DNA of 61,633 bases from Propionibacteriaceae bacterium (GTDB lineage Bacteria > Actinomycetota > Actinomycetes > Propionibacteriales > Propionibacteriaceae), in NCBI GenBank assembly GCA_031272505.1, contig JAISTQ010000053.1, positions 1 through 61,633 of the forward strand. The letters run 5' to 3'. The notes under the pieces were generated by a model. That model searched no databases and had not been told where the DNA came from. It saw nothing but the letters and a program-made list of their open reading frames with translations. Shown here one piece after another: positions 32,801 to 40,190 of this stretch (position 1 is its first letter; each line of letters opens with the position of its first letter). A program made the position numbers and the translations under genes.

Positions 32801-35101
32801 ACGTATCAGTACTTCACCGGCGACATCCGCTTCCCGTTCGGCCATGGTCTGAGCTACTCGAAGTTCGAATACTCGAACCTCCGCCTCGACAAGTCGTCGG
32901 TCACCCCCGATGGCACGATCAAGGCGACGGTGACGTTGAAGAACACCGGCAGCGTCAAGGGCAAGGAAGTCGTCCAGCTCTATGTGGTCGGCCCGAAGGC
33001 CTCCGACGCGCTGCGTCCGGACAAGCAGCTCAAGGGCTTCGAGAAGGTCGAGCTTGCCGCTGGCCAGACGAAGGACGTCACCATCGAGCTGCCGATCGCC
33101 GATCTGTGGTACTGGAACACCGCCCAGGACAAGCAGGTCTATGACACTGGCACCTGGCAGGTCTACGTGGGTCCGGATTCCGATCTGGGCAACTGCGAGC
33201 AGGCCAGCTTCACGCTGTCGGGCACCCGGACTCCGGCTGTCGACATCGTGATGGCGATGCCGGACGGCGTGGTGCTCCACACCGAGACCCCGGGCAACGT
33301 GATTCACGCCAACCTGTCGGCCACCAAGAACGACGAGACGTTCTACGATCTGACCAGCTCTTCGGTGTTGGTGCAGTACACCTCCTCGAACCCGGCGGTT
33401 GCCAAGGTTGACGAGAAGGGCACCGTTTCCGCGGTTTCCGCTGGCAACGCGCTGATCACCGCCAAGGTGACCGCTGACGGCACCACCGGCTCGACGACCT
33501 TCCCGGTCGTGGTAGTCACCGGTACCTATGACGGCACCAATATGGCGACCTCGCCTGGCTACACCGGCCCGACGCTCACCAACGACCGTCCGACGGCGAA
33601 CTACTCGACGACGATCTTCGAGAAGCTGATCGACTTCCCGTCGGTGCAGATCACCAAGGCGCGCGCGGCGGCCGGCTACACGCTGGACGCCCACCTGATT
33701 GGCGACACTGACGAGACCGACAACACCGTCAAGTACCAGAAGGCGCTTTCGGAGACCAACTCCGCTGGTGCCGTGATTGATAGCGACGGTGTGACGTTGA
33801 CGGCCCCGAATGCGGGCATCGCGCGGATCACCGCCACCATCTACGATGGCGCTTCGGTCCCGACGGCGACGACGTTCTTCTCGCAGACCGCGACGATTGA
33901 GGTCGTCGACACCACGGCGGCGAAGACGGCGTTGAACACCGCGATCACGCAGGCGACGAACACGCTGAACGGCATCAACCCGGCCGACTACACTCCGCAG
34001 TCGGTGGCGAACCTGCAGGCGGCAATCGCCGCGGCGACGGCGGTCTACGGTGACATTGATTCGCTGATCCCGGCGTTGCAGGACGCGCAGTCCTCGGTGT
34101 CGTTGGCCCGGCAGACGCTGCAGGCCGACAAGACCATCCTGCAGGCCGACACCACGGCTGCCCAGAACACGCTGGACAACCTGGAGCCTGGCTACACCAC
34201 CGCTTCGGTGCAGGAGCTTGAAGACGCGATCAAGGCGGCCAACATCGTCCTCGCGACTCCGGGCGTCTCCGTGGCGCAGGTGCAGGCAGCCGCTGACCGC
34301 GTGGTTGCGGCGCAGTTGAACCTGGTCGTCGATGTGGCTCCGATCAATGTCGCGGTTGCGGCGGCGACGCCAGCCACCCCGTCCGATTACACCGATGCCT
34401 CGGTTGCCGCTCTGAACACGGCGATTGCGGCAGCGCAGGCGGTGGCGGCTAATCCGCTGGTCACCCCGGCGCAGGTGCAGGCGGCGGTCGCTTCGGTGAA
34501 CGCGGCCAAGGCGGCCCTGGTGAAGAAGCCGACCCCGACGCCGACGCCGACCCCGACCCCGACTCCGGTTGATCCGGATGCGGGCAAGGTGTCGCTGACG
34601 ACTTCGTCGATCAAGGCGGGCTGGCGCGTCTACACCGGTAAGCAGATCACGAGTTCGGGCTCCATCTATGTCGGCGGCAAGAAGCTGACTGAGGGCACGG
34701 ATTACACGCTGTCGAACCCAGGCGCGAACGTCAAGATCGGCCCGGCGACGGTGACGATGACGGGTACCGGCAGCTACTCGGGCTCGAAGACGGTCACGTT
34801 CAAGATCGTCCCGACGAAGTCGCAGATCACGAAGCTGGCGGTTGGCTCGAAGAAGCTGACGGTGTCTTGGAAGAAGTCGCCGTCCGCGGAGGCGGTCACC
34901 GGCTATGAGGTCCAGTACAAGGTGAAGGGCGCTTCCTCCTTCAAGACCAAGACGGTGAAGGGCGCCTCCAAGACGTCCCTGACCCTGACCGGCCTGACGA
35001 AGGGCAAGCAGTACACCATCAAGGTGCGGCCGTACAAGACGATTTCAGGCGTCAAGTATCCGGCTCCTTACACCCAGAAGACCTCCTTGAAGATCAAGTA
35101 G
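29807..35101 (+). CDS. Secreted multidomain GH3 glycosidase (beta-xylosidase-like)
   Basis: A 1764-residue secreted enzyme. The signal peptide ends near AQA|DP (38). Residues 45-480 form the GH3 barrel with DWWNEALHG and PRWGRAEETYGED, and nucleophile Asp335 in TSDCDAI, the beta-xylosidase/arabinosidase style. The second catalytic domain (VLLKNNGILPL; later NPSGHLPFTWY, FPFGHGLSYS) is interrupted by an extra beta-rich insert, then a GH3 FN3-like domain, a Big2-like domain (about 1150-1240), three FIVAR-like helical repeats (about 1370-1570), a PT linker, a YTGK-type beta module and a terminal FN3. No sortase signal is seen; binding modules may hold it at the surface. AAAGGAGA precedes the ATG. 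Confidence 0.88.
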   Translation: MSNSGSRIRRSILTGLVSVGLLAGMAPGFTGGVTPAQADPSDPYWNTSLPFSVRAADLVSRMTLQEKQQQLRAQTQTSSTTGATSGAAPAIPRLGVPAYDWWNEALHGVARSWQGTINNGTATDFPTGLGLASTWNRDLVHEAETAVSDEARAFTNTYTTYGAHNKGLTYWSPTVNMHRDPRWGRAEETYGEDQYLTAQIGEQFVLGLQGDFVTPEGKVDTNSLKSTDGLYLKAITTPKHFLAQNSENNRHAGSAGVTEAELREYYTYQFRHVMRPEVGAKSYMTAYSHLNVKDGNSYPNYGVASNDQLPMSANFPVQWDMVKRTWGFEGVATSDCDAIRDSWDPRMGGRRWVPADVQALGNTFTWNVGSSWTATAIPSWDQYSGIAYTLKAGTDLDCMDNDYTSNVTVANIASTAVRPTPTSSVTGLEVSVANGYATEADIDIALVRAFTVRMQTGEFDNGGRDNAYVASPDRYKASPLYGATPWGSYTLDNTVDTAAHRALAKQAAAEATVLLKNNGILPLAEPTVGKKYVVLGHMAQLATHGDYSPATSYEYNLSMVRSIMEYVSNATGEPLALDDPNTANVEGPVQWIPGFDITGKWSWKKPNLGRTIAVSGLTGTYAQAISFIDANGDIIGYVHPEDILRSDNMDGWNGKAPWSASNTVYNTMTDSGAWDGHFTIDVEIPAGTVDISVQTTLTQWANHVYTTQPGPDGVDMTADDLDRCITPAFVYGRFDVSLGERYSGTPLGKINMGEDPLCAPFAGETGTAYTALLNGIVTPAKGAIMAPATGAPTIASLAGTTAKLNFEYISGDFGFGYFGTDDTLHDTVSLQGDDVQKDYVAGFTPAEEQAIRDADVVIAFAETTALQSMCATNPDDPGSGCGAGTAAASDSSEDEDRSSIDLPRNQDLMIKRAAQLNPNTIAWMATVSTQNVEPFINGVAAAVWTTYNGQAQSRNIADVIFGQVNPSGHLPFTWYKDIAQLPFTTDYQLTPDATHNGRTYQYFTGDIRFPFGHGLSYSKFEYSNLRLDKSSVTPDGTIKATVTLKNTGSVKGKEVVQLYVVGPKASDALRPDKQLKGFEKVELAAGQTKDVTIELPIADLWYWNTAQDKQVYDTGTWQVYVGPDSDLGNCEQASFTLSGTRTPAVDIVMAMPDGVVLHTETPGNVIHANLSATKNDETFYDLTSSSVLVQYTSSNPAVAKVDEKGTVSAVSAGNALITAKVTADGTTGSTTFPVVVVTGTYDGTNMATSPGYTGPTLTNDRPTANYSTTIFEKLIDFPSVQITKARAAAGYTLDAHLIGDTDETDNTVKYQKALSETNSAGAVIDSDGVTLTAPNAGIARITATIYDGASVPTATTFFSQTATIEVVDTTAAKTALNTAITQATNTLNGINPADYTPQSVANLQAAIAAATAVYGDIDSLIPALQDAQSSVSLARQTLQADKTILQADTTAAQNTLDNLEPGYTTASVQELEDAIKAANIVLATPGVSVAQVQAAADRVVAAQLNLVVDVAPINVAVAAATPATPSDYTDASVAALNTAIAAAQAVAANPLVTPAQVQAAVASVNAAKAALVKKPTPTPTPTPTPTPVDPDAGKVSLTTSSIKAGWRVYTGKQITSSGSIYVGGKKLTEGTDYTLSNPGANVKIGPATVTMTGTGSYSGSKTVTFKIVPTKSQITKLAVGSKKLTVSWKKSPSAEAVTGYEVQYKVKGASSFKTKTVKGASKTSLTLTGLTKGKQYTIKVRPYKTISGVKYPAPYTQKTSLKIK

Positions 35102-35121
35102 TCTCACAATCGAATAGGGCT

Positions 35122-35151
35122 GGTGGTCCCGGGCTTCGGCTCGGGGCCACC
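35122..35151 (+). terminator. Hairpin with TTCG loop after GH3 gene
   Basis: A 13-bp stem (35122-35134 with 35139-35151, including G-T pairs) closed by TTCG, starting 21 nt after the GH3 stop. There is no T run after it. Confidence 0.6.
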
Positions 35152-35178
35152 TCTGCTCGTACAGAGTTTGGGGTCGTC

Positions 35179-35207
35179 TTGCGTGGTGGTGGGGAAGCGG
35201 GTAAACT
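35179..35207 (+). promoter_or_regulatory. Promoter of rplU-rpmA
   Basis: TTGCGT and TAAACT separated by exactly 17 nt; a leader of about 45 nt with a GAGAGAG site precedes the GTG of rplU. Confidence 0.7.
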
Positions 35208-35259
35208 ATCCCCTTGGTGCTTTTTGCGCTGAAGAAGTCCGAAGAGAGAGAGTAGAGAC

Positions 35260-35565
35260 GTGTACGCGATCGTTCGTAGTGGCGGCCGGCAGCATAAGGT
35301 CGAGGTTGGCAGCGTCGTCGAGATTGACAAGATCGAGGCAGAGGTTGGCGAGTCCGTCAGCCTGCAGCCGTTGATGCTGGTGGATGGCGAGACGGTCACC
35401 ACCGATGCCAAGGCTCTCGAAGGCACCAAAGTTTCCGCGGAGGTCCTCGCCGAGGTGAAGGGCCCGAAGATCCGCATCCTGAAGTACAAGAACAAGACCG
35501 GCTACAAGAAGCGCCAGGGCCATCGCCAGCGCTACACGCAGGTCAAGGTAACCGAGATCGCATAA
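35260..35565 (+). CDS. rplU: Large ribosomal subunit protein bL21
   Basis: A 101-residue ribosomal protein binding 23S rRNA in the large subunit. [16 protein letters not shown] at the start and [21 protein letters not shown] at the end are nearly invariant family blocks. GTG start behind a purine-rich GAGAGAGAG. It heads a two-gene operon with rpmA, 11 nt downstream. Confidence 0.97.
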   Translation: MYAIVRSGGRQHKVEVGSVVEIDKIEAEVGESVSLQPLMLVDGETVTTDAKALEGTKVSAEVLAEVKGPKIRILKYKNKTGYKKRQGHRQRYTQVKVTEIA

Positions 35566-35576
35566 GGGGTATTGAA

Positions 35577-35825
35577 ATGGCACATAAGAAAGGCGCATCG
35601 TCTTCACGCAATGGTCGCGATTCCAACGCCCAGCGGCTCGGCGTCAAGCGCTACGGCGGCGAGGCCGTGAGCGCGGGCGAGATCATCGTGCGGCAGCGCG
35701 GCACCCACTTCCATCCGGGTGACGGCGTCGGCCGTGGCGGTGACGACACCCTCTTCGCCCTCCGCGCCGGCAAAGTACAATTCGGCGAACACCGCGGCCG
35801 CCGCGTCGTCAACGTCGAAGATTAA
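35577..35825 (+). CDS. rpmA: Large ribosomal subunit protein bL27
   Basis: An 82-residue ribosomal protein near the peptidyl transferase centre. The start [17 protein letters not shown] is typical, and no N-terminal cleavage extension is present. AAGGGG lies before the ATG. In most actinobacteria obg follows directly on the same strand; here it lies 2.2 kb away on the other strand beyond two PQ-loop genes. A hairpin repeat starts 13 nt after the stop. Confidence 0.97.
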   Translation: MAHKKGASSSRNGRDSNAQRLGVKRYGGEAVSAGEIIVRQRGTHFHPGDGVGRGGDDTLFALRAGKVQFGEHRGRRVVNVED

Positions 35826-35837
35826 TCCCTCCCCATC

Positions 35838-36148
35838 CGTCATCCTCGAGCGTAGGCTCGGTAGTAGAGTCTCCCGGCACCCCCTGGCCGTCATCCGCTG
35901 ACGGACCCCCCTCCCCGTCATCCACACTGTCGGGAAGCACATCGAACACGGTAGTAGAGTCTCCCGGCACCCCCTGGCCGTCATCCTCGACCGAAGGTCG
36001 GGGATCCAGACGATTGAGGAGCGGGAGAGCGAGCGTAAGCTCATTCGACCGTGACGATTGAGTCCGGAGCGCGAAGCGCGACAGTGAGCGACATGCCGTA
36101 GGCATTTGGAGCGAACACACTGAGCCCGAGCGCAGCGAGGTCAATTCC
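35838..36148. repeat. Cluster of hairpin repeats with a long variant
   Basis: It contains a direct repeat of about 35 nt beginning GTAGTAGAGTCTCCCGGCAC (35861 and 35951), a head CGACCGAAGGTCGG, the long module with GACGATTGAGGAGCGGGAGA (36009-36066), then the standard middle and tail. The tail's last bases form the stop codon region of the PQ-loop gene on the other strand. Confidence 0.75.
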
Positions 36149-36722
36149 GGCGGCGGTGCAACAACCAAACCAAATTGAAGGCGTTGACGAGGCCGGTGGT
36201 GCCGGAGGCCATGGCCATGCCGGGGTCGGGGACGGAAAGCGCCCAGGAGCACCAGGCGATCTGGGAGAGCAGCATGATCACGGCGAAGCCGACCGACACC
36301 CCGGCGACGGAGGCCGAGCGCACCAGCATCAGGCTCTGGTGCATGTTGCCCAGCAGTTGCAGCAGCGCAATCGGGACGCCGAAGACAGCCGAGCCGAAGA
36401 GCAGATCGGTGGGCAACAGCACGGCGAGGATCACCAGGCCGGGCAGCACCAGCTTCCACAAGGGTATTTTGCGCACCTGGTGGATCATGAAGACGATGGC
36501 GCAGTTCATCACCAGCACTCCCCCGTTGCAGGCCCAAGTCTGCGGGGTGCCCATGATGATGCCGTGCGCCACCCAAGCGGCCGGGATGCCCAGGTAGAGC
36601 CGCCAATAGACCAGCGAGATGCCGTCCGCGTTCCGGGTGCGCATCAGCCGGATGAACTGCGGAATGCCGACGATCAGCGCCAAGGCGACGGCGATCCAGC
36701 CAATCAGTTCAGTCCACATCAA
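36141..36722 (-). CDS. PQ-loop/SWEET-type membrane protein 1
   Basis: A 193-residue membrane protein with six to seven helices. The N-terminal PQ motif GIPQFIRLMRTRNADGIS and the second-half MHQSLMLVRSASVAGVSVG indicate two three-helix repeats. Relatives transport sugars or amino acids; the substrate here is unknown. The ATG overlaps the end of PQ-loop gene 2 by 14 nt, so they are co-transcribed, perhaps forming a heteromeric carrier. Its last codons run into the edge of a repeat element. Confidence 0.75.
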   Translation of the reverse strand: MMWTELIGWIAVALALIVGIPQFIRLMRTRNADGISLVYWRLYLGIPAAWVAHGIIMGTPQTWACNGGVLVMNCAIVFMIHQVRKIPLWKLVLPGLVILAVLLPTDLLFGSAVFGVPIALLQLLGNMHQSLMLVRSASVAGVSVGFAVIMLLSQIAWCSWALSVPDPGMAMASGTTGLVNAFNLVWLLHRRRN

Positions 36723-37326
36723 GTGGCTCCGGCTTGATGGGCGGCAGCCCGCACTTGCGCATGATCAGCCAGATGGAGTTCAGCCCGACTACGATCCAGG
36801 TGGCCCAGGAGCAGATGATGGTGCCGTCGTCAGCCACCAGATACCCCCACGTCACCCAGAAGAACTGGTTCAGGTTGTAGGCGGCCAGCCACACTGGCGA
36901 GACCCCGGTGATCTTCCGCGAGCGGATCAGCTCCACCGTCGCCCCGCCGTTGGACACCAGCGCCGGGATCGCCGAGGCGTAGCCGAACCAGAACGTCCCG
37001 ATGAAGACGTCGATGGCGATGAAACAGGCCGCCGCGATCAGCCCCGGCGCAAGCAGGTACAGATAGCTCAGTTTTCGGGTGCGGTGCAGCAGATAGATGA
37101 CGAACAGGGTGACGAACATCGAGATCCCATTCGGGACGATCATGTTCACCTGCCCAATCAACGCGCCATGCACCGTCCAGATCACGTTGACGCACAGGTT
37201 CAACTGCCAAAAGAAGACGGACAGCCCCTCGGTGTCGCGGGTGCGAAACAGCCGCACCGCCTGCGGCACCCCCAACGACATGGTCGTCGCGGCCCCGGCC
37301 CACCCAAAAAGTACTGCCCAATCCAT
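36709..37326 (-). CDS. PQ-loop/SWEET-type membrane protein 2
   Basis: A 205-residue paralogue of the downstream gene. GVPQAVRLFRTRDTEGLSVFF is the first PQ block; VELIRSRKITGVSPVWL is the second, giving about seven helices. The C-terminal tail is proline-rich. The start is ATG 37326; TAGGCT lies 9 nt upstream, slightly further than in other leaderless genes of this window. Two such genes between rpmA and obg break an otherwise common gene order. Confidence 0.75.
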   Translation of the reverse strand: MDWAVLFGWAGAATTMSLGVPQAVRLFRTRDTEGLSVFFWQLNLCVNVIWTVHGALIGQVNMIVPNGISMFVTLFVIYLLHRTRKLSYLYLLAPGLIAAACFIAIDVFIGTFWFGYASAIPALVSNGGATVELIRSRKITGVSPVWLAAYNLNQFFWVTWGYLVADDGTIICSWATWIVVGLNSIWLIMRKCGLPPIKPEPLDVD

Positions 37327-37344
37327 AGGAACCCCAGCCTACCG

Positions 37345-38052
37345 TGAAACGGCCTTCGCTCCGCTCGGTGGTCGCTATCGCTCCCGCGTGTTTGACGCGT
37401 CGGAATGCCTTCGGCTCCTCCGCGATGTTCGGCTTCGCCTTTCAGACTCAATCGTCACGGTCGAATGAGCTTACGCTCGCTCTCCCGCTCCTCAATCGTC
37501 TGGATTCCCAGCCTGCGGCTGAGAATGACGGGGGTGAGGCTGGTTCGGGCCTCTCCTCCCGACTCGCCCGAGAATGACGGTGCGGGTCATCCTTTTCTCG
37601 TCATCCTCGAGCCGTAGGCTCGGGGATCCAGTGAGCGATATGCCGTAGGCATTTGGAGCGAACACACTGAGCCCGAGCGAAGCGAGGACATTTCCGGCGA
37701 AGGCGCTGCCTTCGCTCCGTATCGGTGGTCGCTGACGCTCCCGCGTGATTGACGCGCCATAACGTACCTTCGCTTCGCTTCGGTCCGCGTCGTCTTCGAC
37801 GACAGGCGCGTCTGGATTCCCGGGCTTCGCCCGAGAATGACGGGGAATGGGCTGGTTCGGGCCTCTCCTCCCGACTCGCCCGAATGATGGGGTTGGGCCA
37901 CATTTTCACATCATTCACAGCGGCAACCCGAAAGACAAGTCTCCACGTAGCCCTCCACCCGTCATCCTCGAGCCGTAGGCTCGGGGATCCAGTGAGCGAC
38001 ATGCCGTAGGCATTTGGAGCGAACACACTGAGCCCGAGCGAAGCGAGGACAT
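37345..38052. repeat. 700-bp array of hairpin repeats in mixed orientation
   Basis: No gene is seen. A long-variant minus-oriented copy (about 37380-37535), a plus-oriented full copy (37598-37692), a mixed segment with several GAGAATGACGG heads (37700-37900) and another plus-oriented full copy (37965-38052). The two full copies are almost identical, including stem ATGCCGTAGGCAT. Confidence 0.75.
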
Positions 38053-38065
38053 TTCCGGTGGGCGA

Positions 38066-39538
38066 CTATTCCAATCCTTCGATAGCCAGGTTCGTGTAGT
38101 CTTCGGCCGCTTTGGCGGCATGGTATTCGGCGTCCAGGGCGCGACGGCGTTTGACGGCTGGGCGCAGCTCATGGAGGCGCTGGTCGTCACCACGGGCGGC
38201 GAGAATCTCAGCCCCGATCTCCACCTGCGGGGCAAAATCAAAGACCACCGCGTCATCGCCGGGGCCAATCGCGACGGTATCACCGGCCTCGGCGCCAGCG
38301 GCCAGCAACGCATCCTCCACCCCGAGCCGGGCCAGCCGATCCGCCAGATACCCGACCGCCTCGGCATTGCCGAAATCAGTCTGCCGCACCCACCGCTCCG
38401 GCTTCGCGCCGAGCACCCGATACACCTTGTCGTATTCCCCGCCGGTCTCGGTGGTGATCTCGAATTCTTTGACACCGGCCACCGGCTTGGGCTTGATCAC
38501 GATCCGGGGCAGCGCCGGCTTGGGGGCCAGCCGCCGCTCGGACACCAGCTTGGCCATCGCGAACGTCAACTGCTTGAGCCCCACGCCTGATTTGGTAGAG
38601 ACGGCGAACACCGGCCAGCCGCGCGCCGCCACATCCGCTTGGACCAGCTCCGCCAGCTCGGCCGCGTCCGGTACGTCCACCTTGTTCAAAGCCACCATCC
38701 GGGGACGGTCCTCCAGCCCGCCATGCGCGGCCAACTCCGCCTCGATCACGTCCAGATCGGTGAGCGGATCGCGGCCCGGTTCGTAGGTGGCGCAATCCAC
38801 CACATGCACGATCGCCAGGCAGCGCTCAATGTGCCGCAGGAAATCAAACCCCAGTCCTTTGCCCAGCGACGCCCCCGCGATCAGGCCGGGCACGTCAGCC
38901 ACCGTGAACGTCACCTTGTCGGCCACCACCACGCCCAGGTTGGGCACCAGCGTGGTGAACGGGTAATCCGCGATCTTCGGGCGGGCCCGCGAGATGGCGG
39001 CGATCAGCGACGATTTGCCGGACGACGGGAAACCCACCAAGCCGACGTCCGCCACCACCTTCAGCTCCAGCCGGATCTCCCGGCGCTGGCCTTCCTCGCC
39101 CAGCAGCGCGAATCCCGGCGCCTTGCGCGTCGGCGACGCCAGCGCGGCATTGCCCAGCCCGCCGCGTCCGCCCTCGGCCACCACCACCTCGGTGACCTCG
39201 CCGGTGAGATCGGCGAGCAATTCGCCGGAATCGGCGTCGGTGACCACCGTGCCCTCCGGCACCGGCAACACCACATCCGCCCCGATCGCCCCATTGTTGA
39301 AATCGCCCTTGCCCGGCTGCCCGTTCGGCGCCTTCCGGTGCGAATGCCGGTGATAATCCACCAGCGTCGTCAACGACGGATCCACGCGGATGATGATGGA
39401 GCCCCCATTGCCCCCATTGCCGCCGTCCGGCCCGCCCAGCGGCTTGAACTTCTCCCTTTTGACCGACGTGCAGCCGTTGCCGCCCTTCCCCGCGCTCACG
39501 CTCAGGGTGACGCGATCCACAAACGACGGAATTGGCAC
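38066..39538 (-). CDS. obg: GTPase Obg
   Basis: A 490-residue GTPase for ribosome assembly and growth control. The glycine-rich Obg fold is at 1-158 (GGNGGNGG), then G1 GFPSSGKSS (169-177), DVPG (215-218) and NKVD (285-288). A C-terminal OCT domain follows (about 340-420), then an acidic/basic extension seen in actinobacterial forms. GTG 39538 is 6 nt after TACACT, so it is probably leaderless with its own promoter, independent of rplU-rpmA. Confidence 0.96.
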   Translation of the reverse strand: MPIPSFVDRVTLSVSAGKGGNGCTSVKREKFKPLGGPDGGNGGNGGSIIIRVDPSLTTLVDYHRHSHRKAPNGQPGKGDFNNGAIGADVVLPVPEGTVVTDADSGELLADLTGEVTEVVVAEGGRGGLGNAALASPTRKAPGFALLGEEGQRREIRLELKVVADVGLVGFPSSGKSSLIAAISRARPKIADYPFTTLVPNLGVVVADKVTFTVADVPGLIAGASLGKGLGFDFLRHIERCLAIVHVVDCATYEPGRDPLTDLDVIEAELAAHGGLEDRPRMVALNKVDVPDAAELAELVQADVAARGWPVFAVSTKSGVGLKQLTFAMAKLVSERRLAPKPALPRIVIKPKPVAGVKEFEITTETGGEYDKVYRVLGAKPERWVRQTDFGNAEAVGYLADRLARLGVEDALLAAGAEAGDTVAIGPGDDAVVFDFAPQVEIGAEILAARGDDQRLHELRPAVKRRRALDAEYHAAKAAEDYTNLAIEGLE

Positions 39539-39544
39539 CCGTTT

Positions 39545-39550
39545 AGTGTA
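39545..39550 (-). promoter_or_regulatory. -10 box for leaderless obg
   Basis: TACACT on the minus strand, 6 nt from the GTG start. No clear -35. Confidence 0.5.
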
Positions 39551-39551
39551 T

Positions 39552-39724
39552 CGGTAACGGTCCTCGCTGCGCTCGGGCGTTCTTTGTTCGTCGGAGTGCT
39601 TCGCTCCTCCTCACTGTTCGGCTTCGCCTGTCAGACTCAATCGTCACGTGCGAATGAGCTTGCGCTCGCTCTCCCGCTCCTCAATCGTCTGGATCCCCGA
39701 GCCTGCGGCTCGAGGATGACGGCC
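39552..39724. repeat. Long-variant hairpin repeat between clpS and obg
   Basis: Minus-oriented; contains the module GACTCAATCGTCACG to CTCAATCGTC (about 39634-39690) and a head with stem CGAGCCTGCGGCTCG. It lies 9 nt from the clpS stop. Confidence 0.75.
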
Positions 39725-39733
39725 AGGGGGCCG

Positions 39734-40018
39734 TCACATTAATTGGCAGGTGGCCCAGAGGCCGTAGGAGTGCATGGCGGCGGTGTGGGTTTCCATGAGT
39801 TCGCGGGAGCCGGTGGCGACGCAGGATTTCCCTTCGGTGTGGACTTGCATCATGAGTTTGTGGGCTTTGGGTTCGTCGTAGCCGAAGTAGGTCATGAAGA
39901 CGTGGGTGACGTAGCTCATCAGGTTGACGGGGTCGTCGTGGACGATGACCGCCCAGATGCTGGGCGGGTTGATCTCGACATTGGAGATGGTGTCAGGGTC
40001 TATCAGTGGTGTCGTCAT
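39734..40018 (-). CDS. clpS: ATP-dependent Clp protease adapter ClpS
   Basis: About 94 residues. ClpS delivers N-degron substrates to the Clp protease. Family features are [16 protein letters not shown], where the DDPVN segment forms the substrate pocket, and [14 protein letters not shown] long N-terminal extension is typical of actinobacteria. ATG 40018 is preferred; an in-frame TTG three codons upstream is unlikely. Confidence 0.92.
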   Translation of the reverse strand: MTTPLIDPDTISNVEINPPSIWAVIVHDDPVNLMSYVTHVFMTYFGYDEPKAHKLMMQVHTEGKSCVATGSRELMETHTAAMHSYGLWATCQLM

Positions 40019-40133
40019 GGCTCTCAAGAATGCTCGTCACCCCTACATTACCGCAGATATAGGCGTAGCTAACACTCTCACATTTTGAACAAACATTTGG
40101 TCAGACCTTATATTTTTTACGGCATAAACCTAC

Positions 40134-40164
40134 TTGAATCTGTTGCATCCGCACAATTTATAGT
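40134..40164 (+). promoter_or_regulatory. Probable promoter of the giant surface protein gene
   Basis: TTGAAT and TATAGT with a 19-nt spacer in the most AT-rich stretch of the window (about 40060-40165). The long spacer suggests weak or activator-dependent expression. Confidence 0.45.
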
Positions 40165-40190
40165 AGGGTGCTAACAACTGCCGAGGGGAA

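Noticed and set aside
30203-33694. 1163-codon open frame antisense to the GH3 gene
   Set aside because: It lies fully opposite a clear GH3 enzyme and is Arg/Gly/Val/His-rich with no domain, as expected from GC-rich codon bias.
37345-38052. Possible CRISPR array from clustered repeats
   Set aside because: Units differ in length and orientation, there are no regular unique spacers, and no cas genes.
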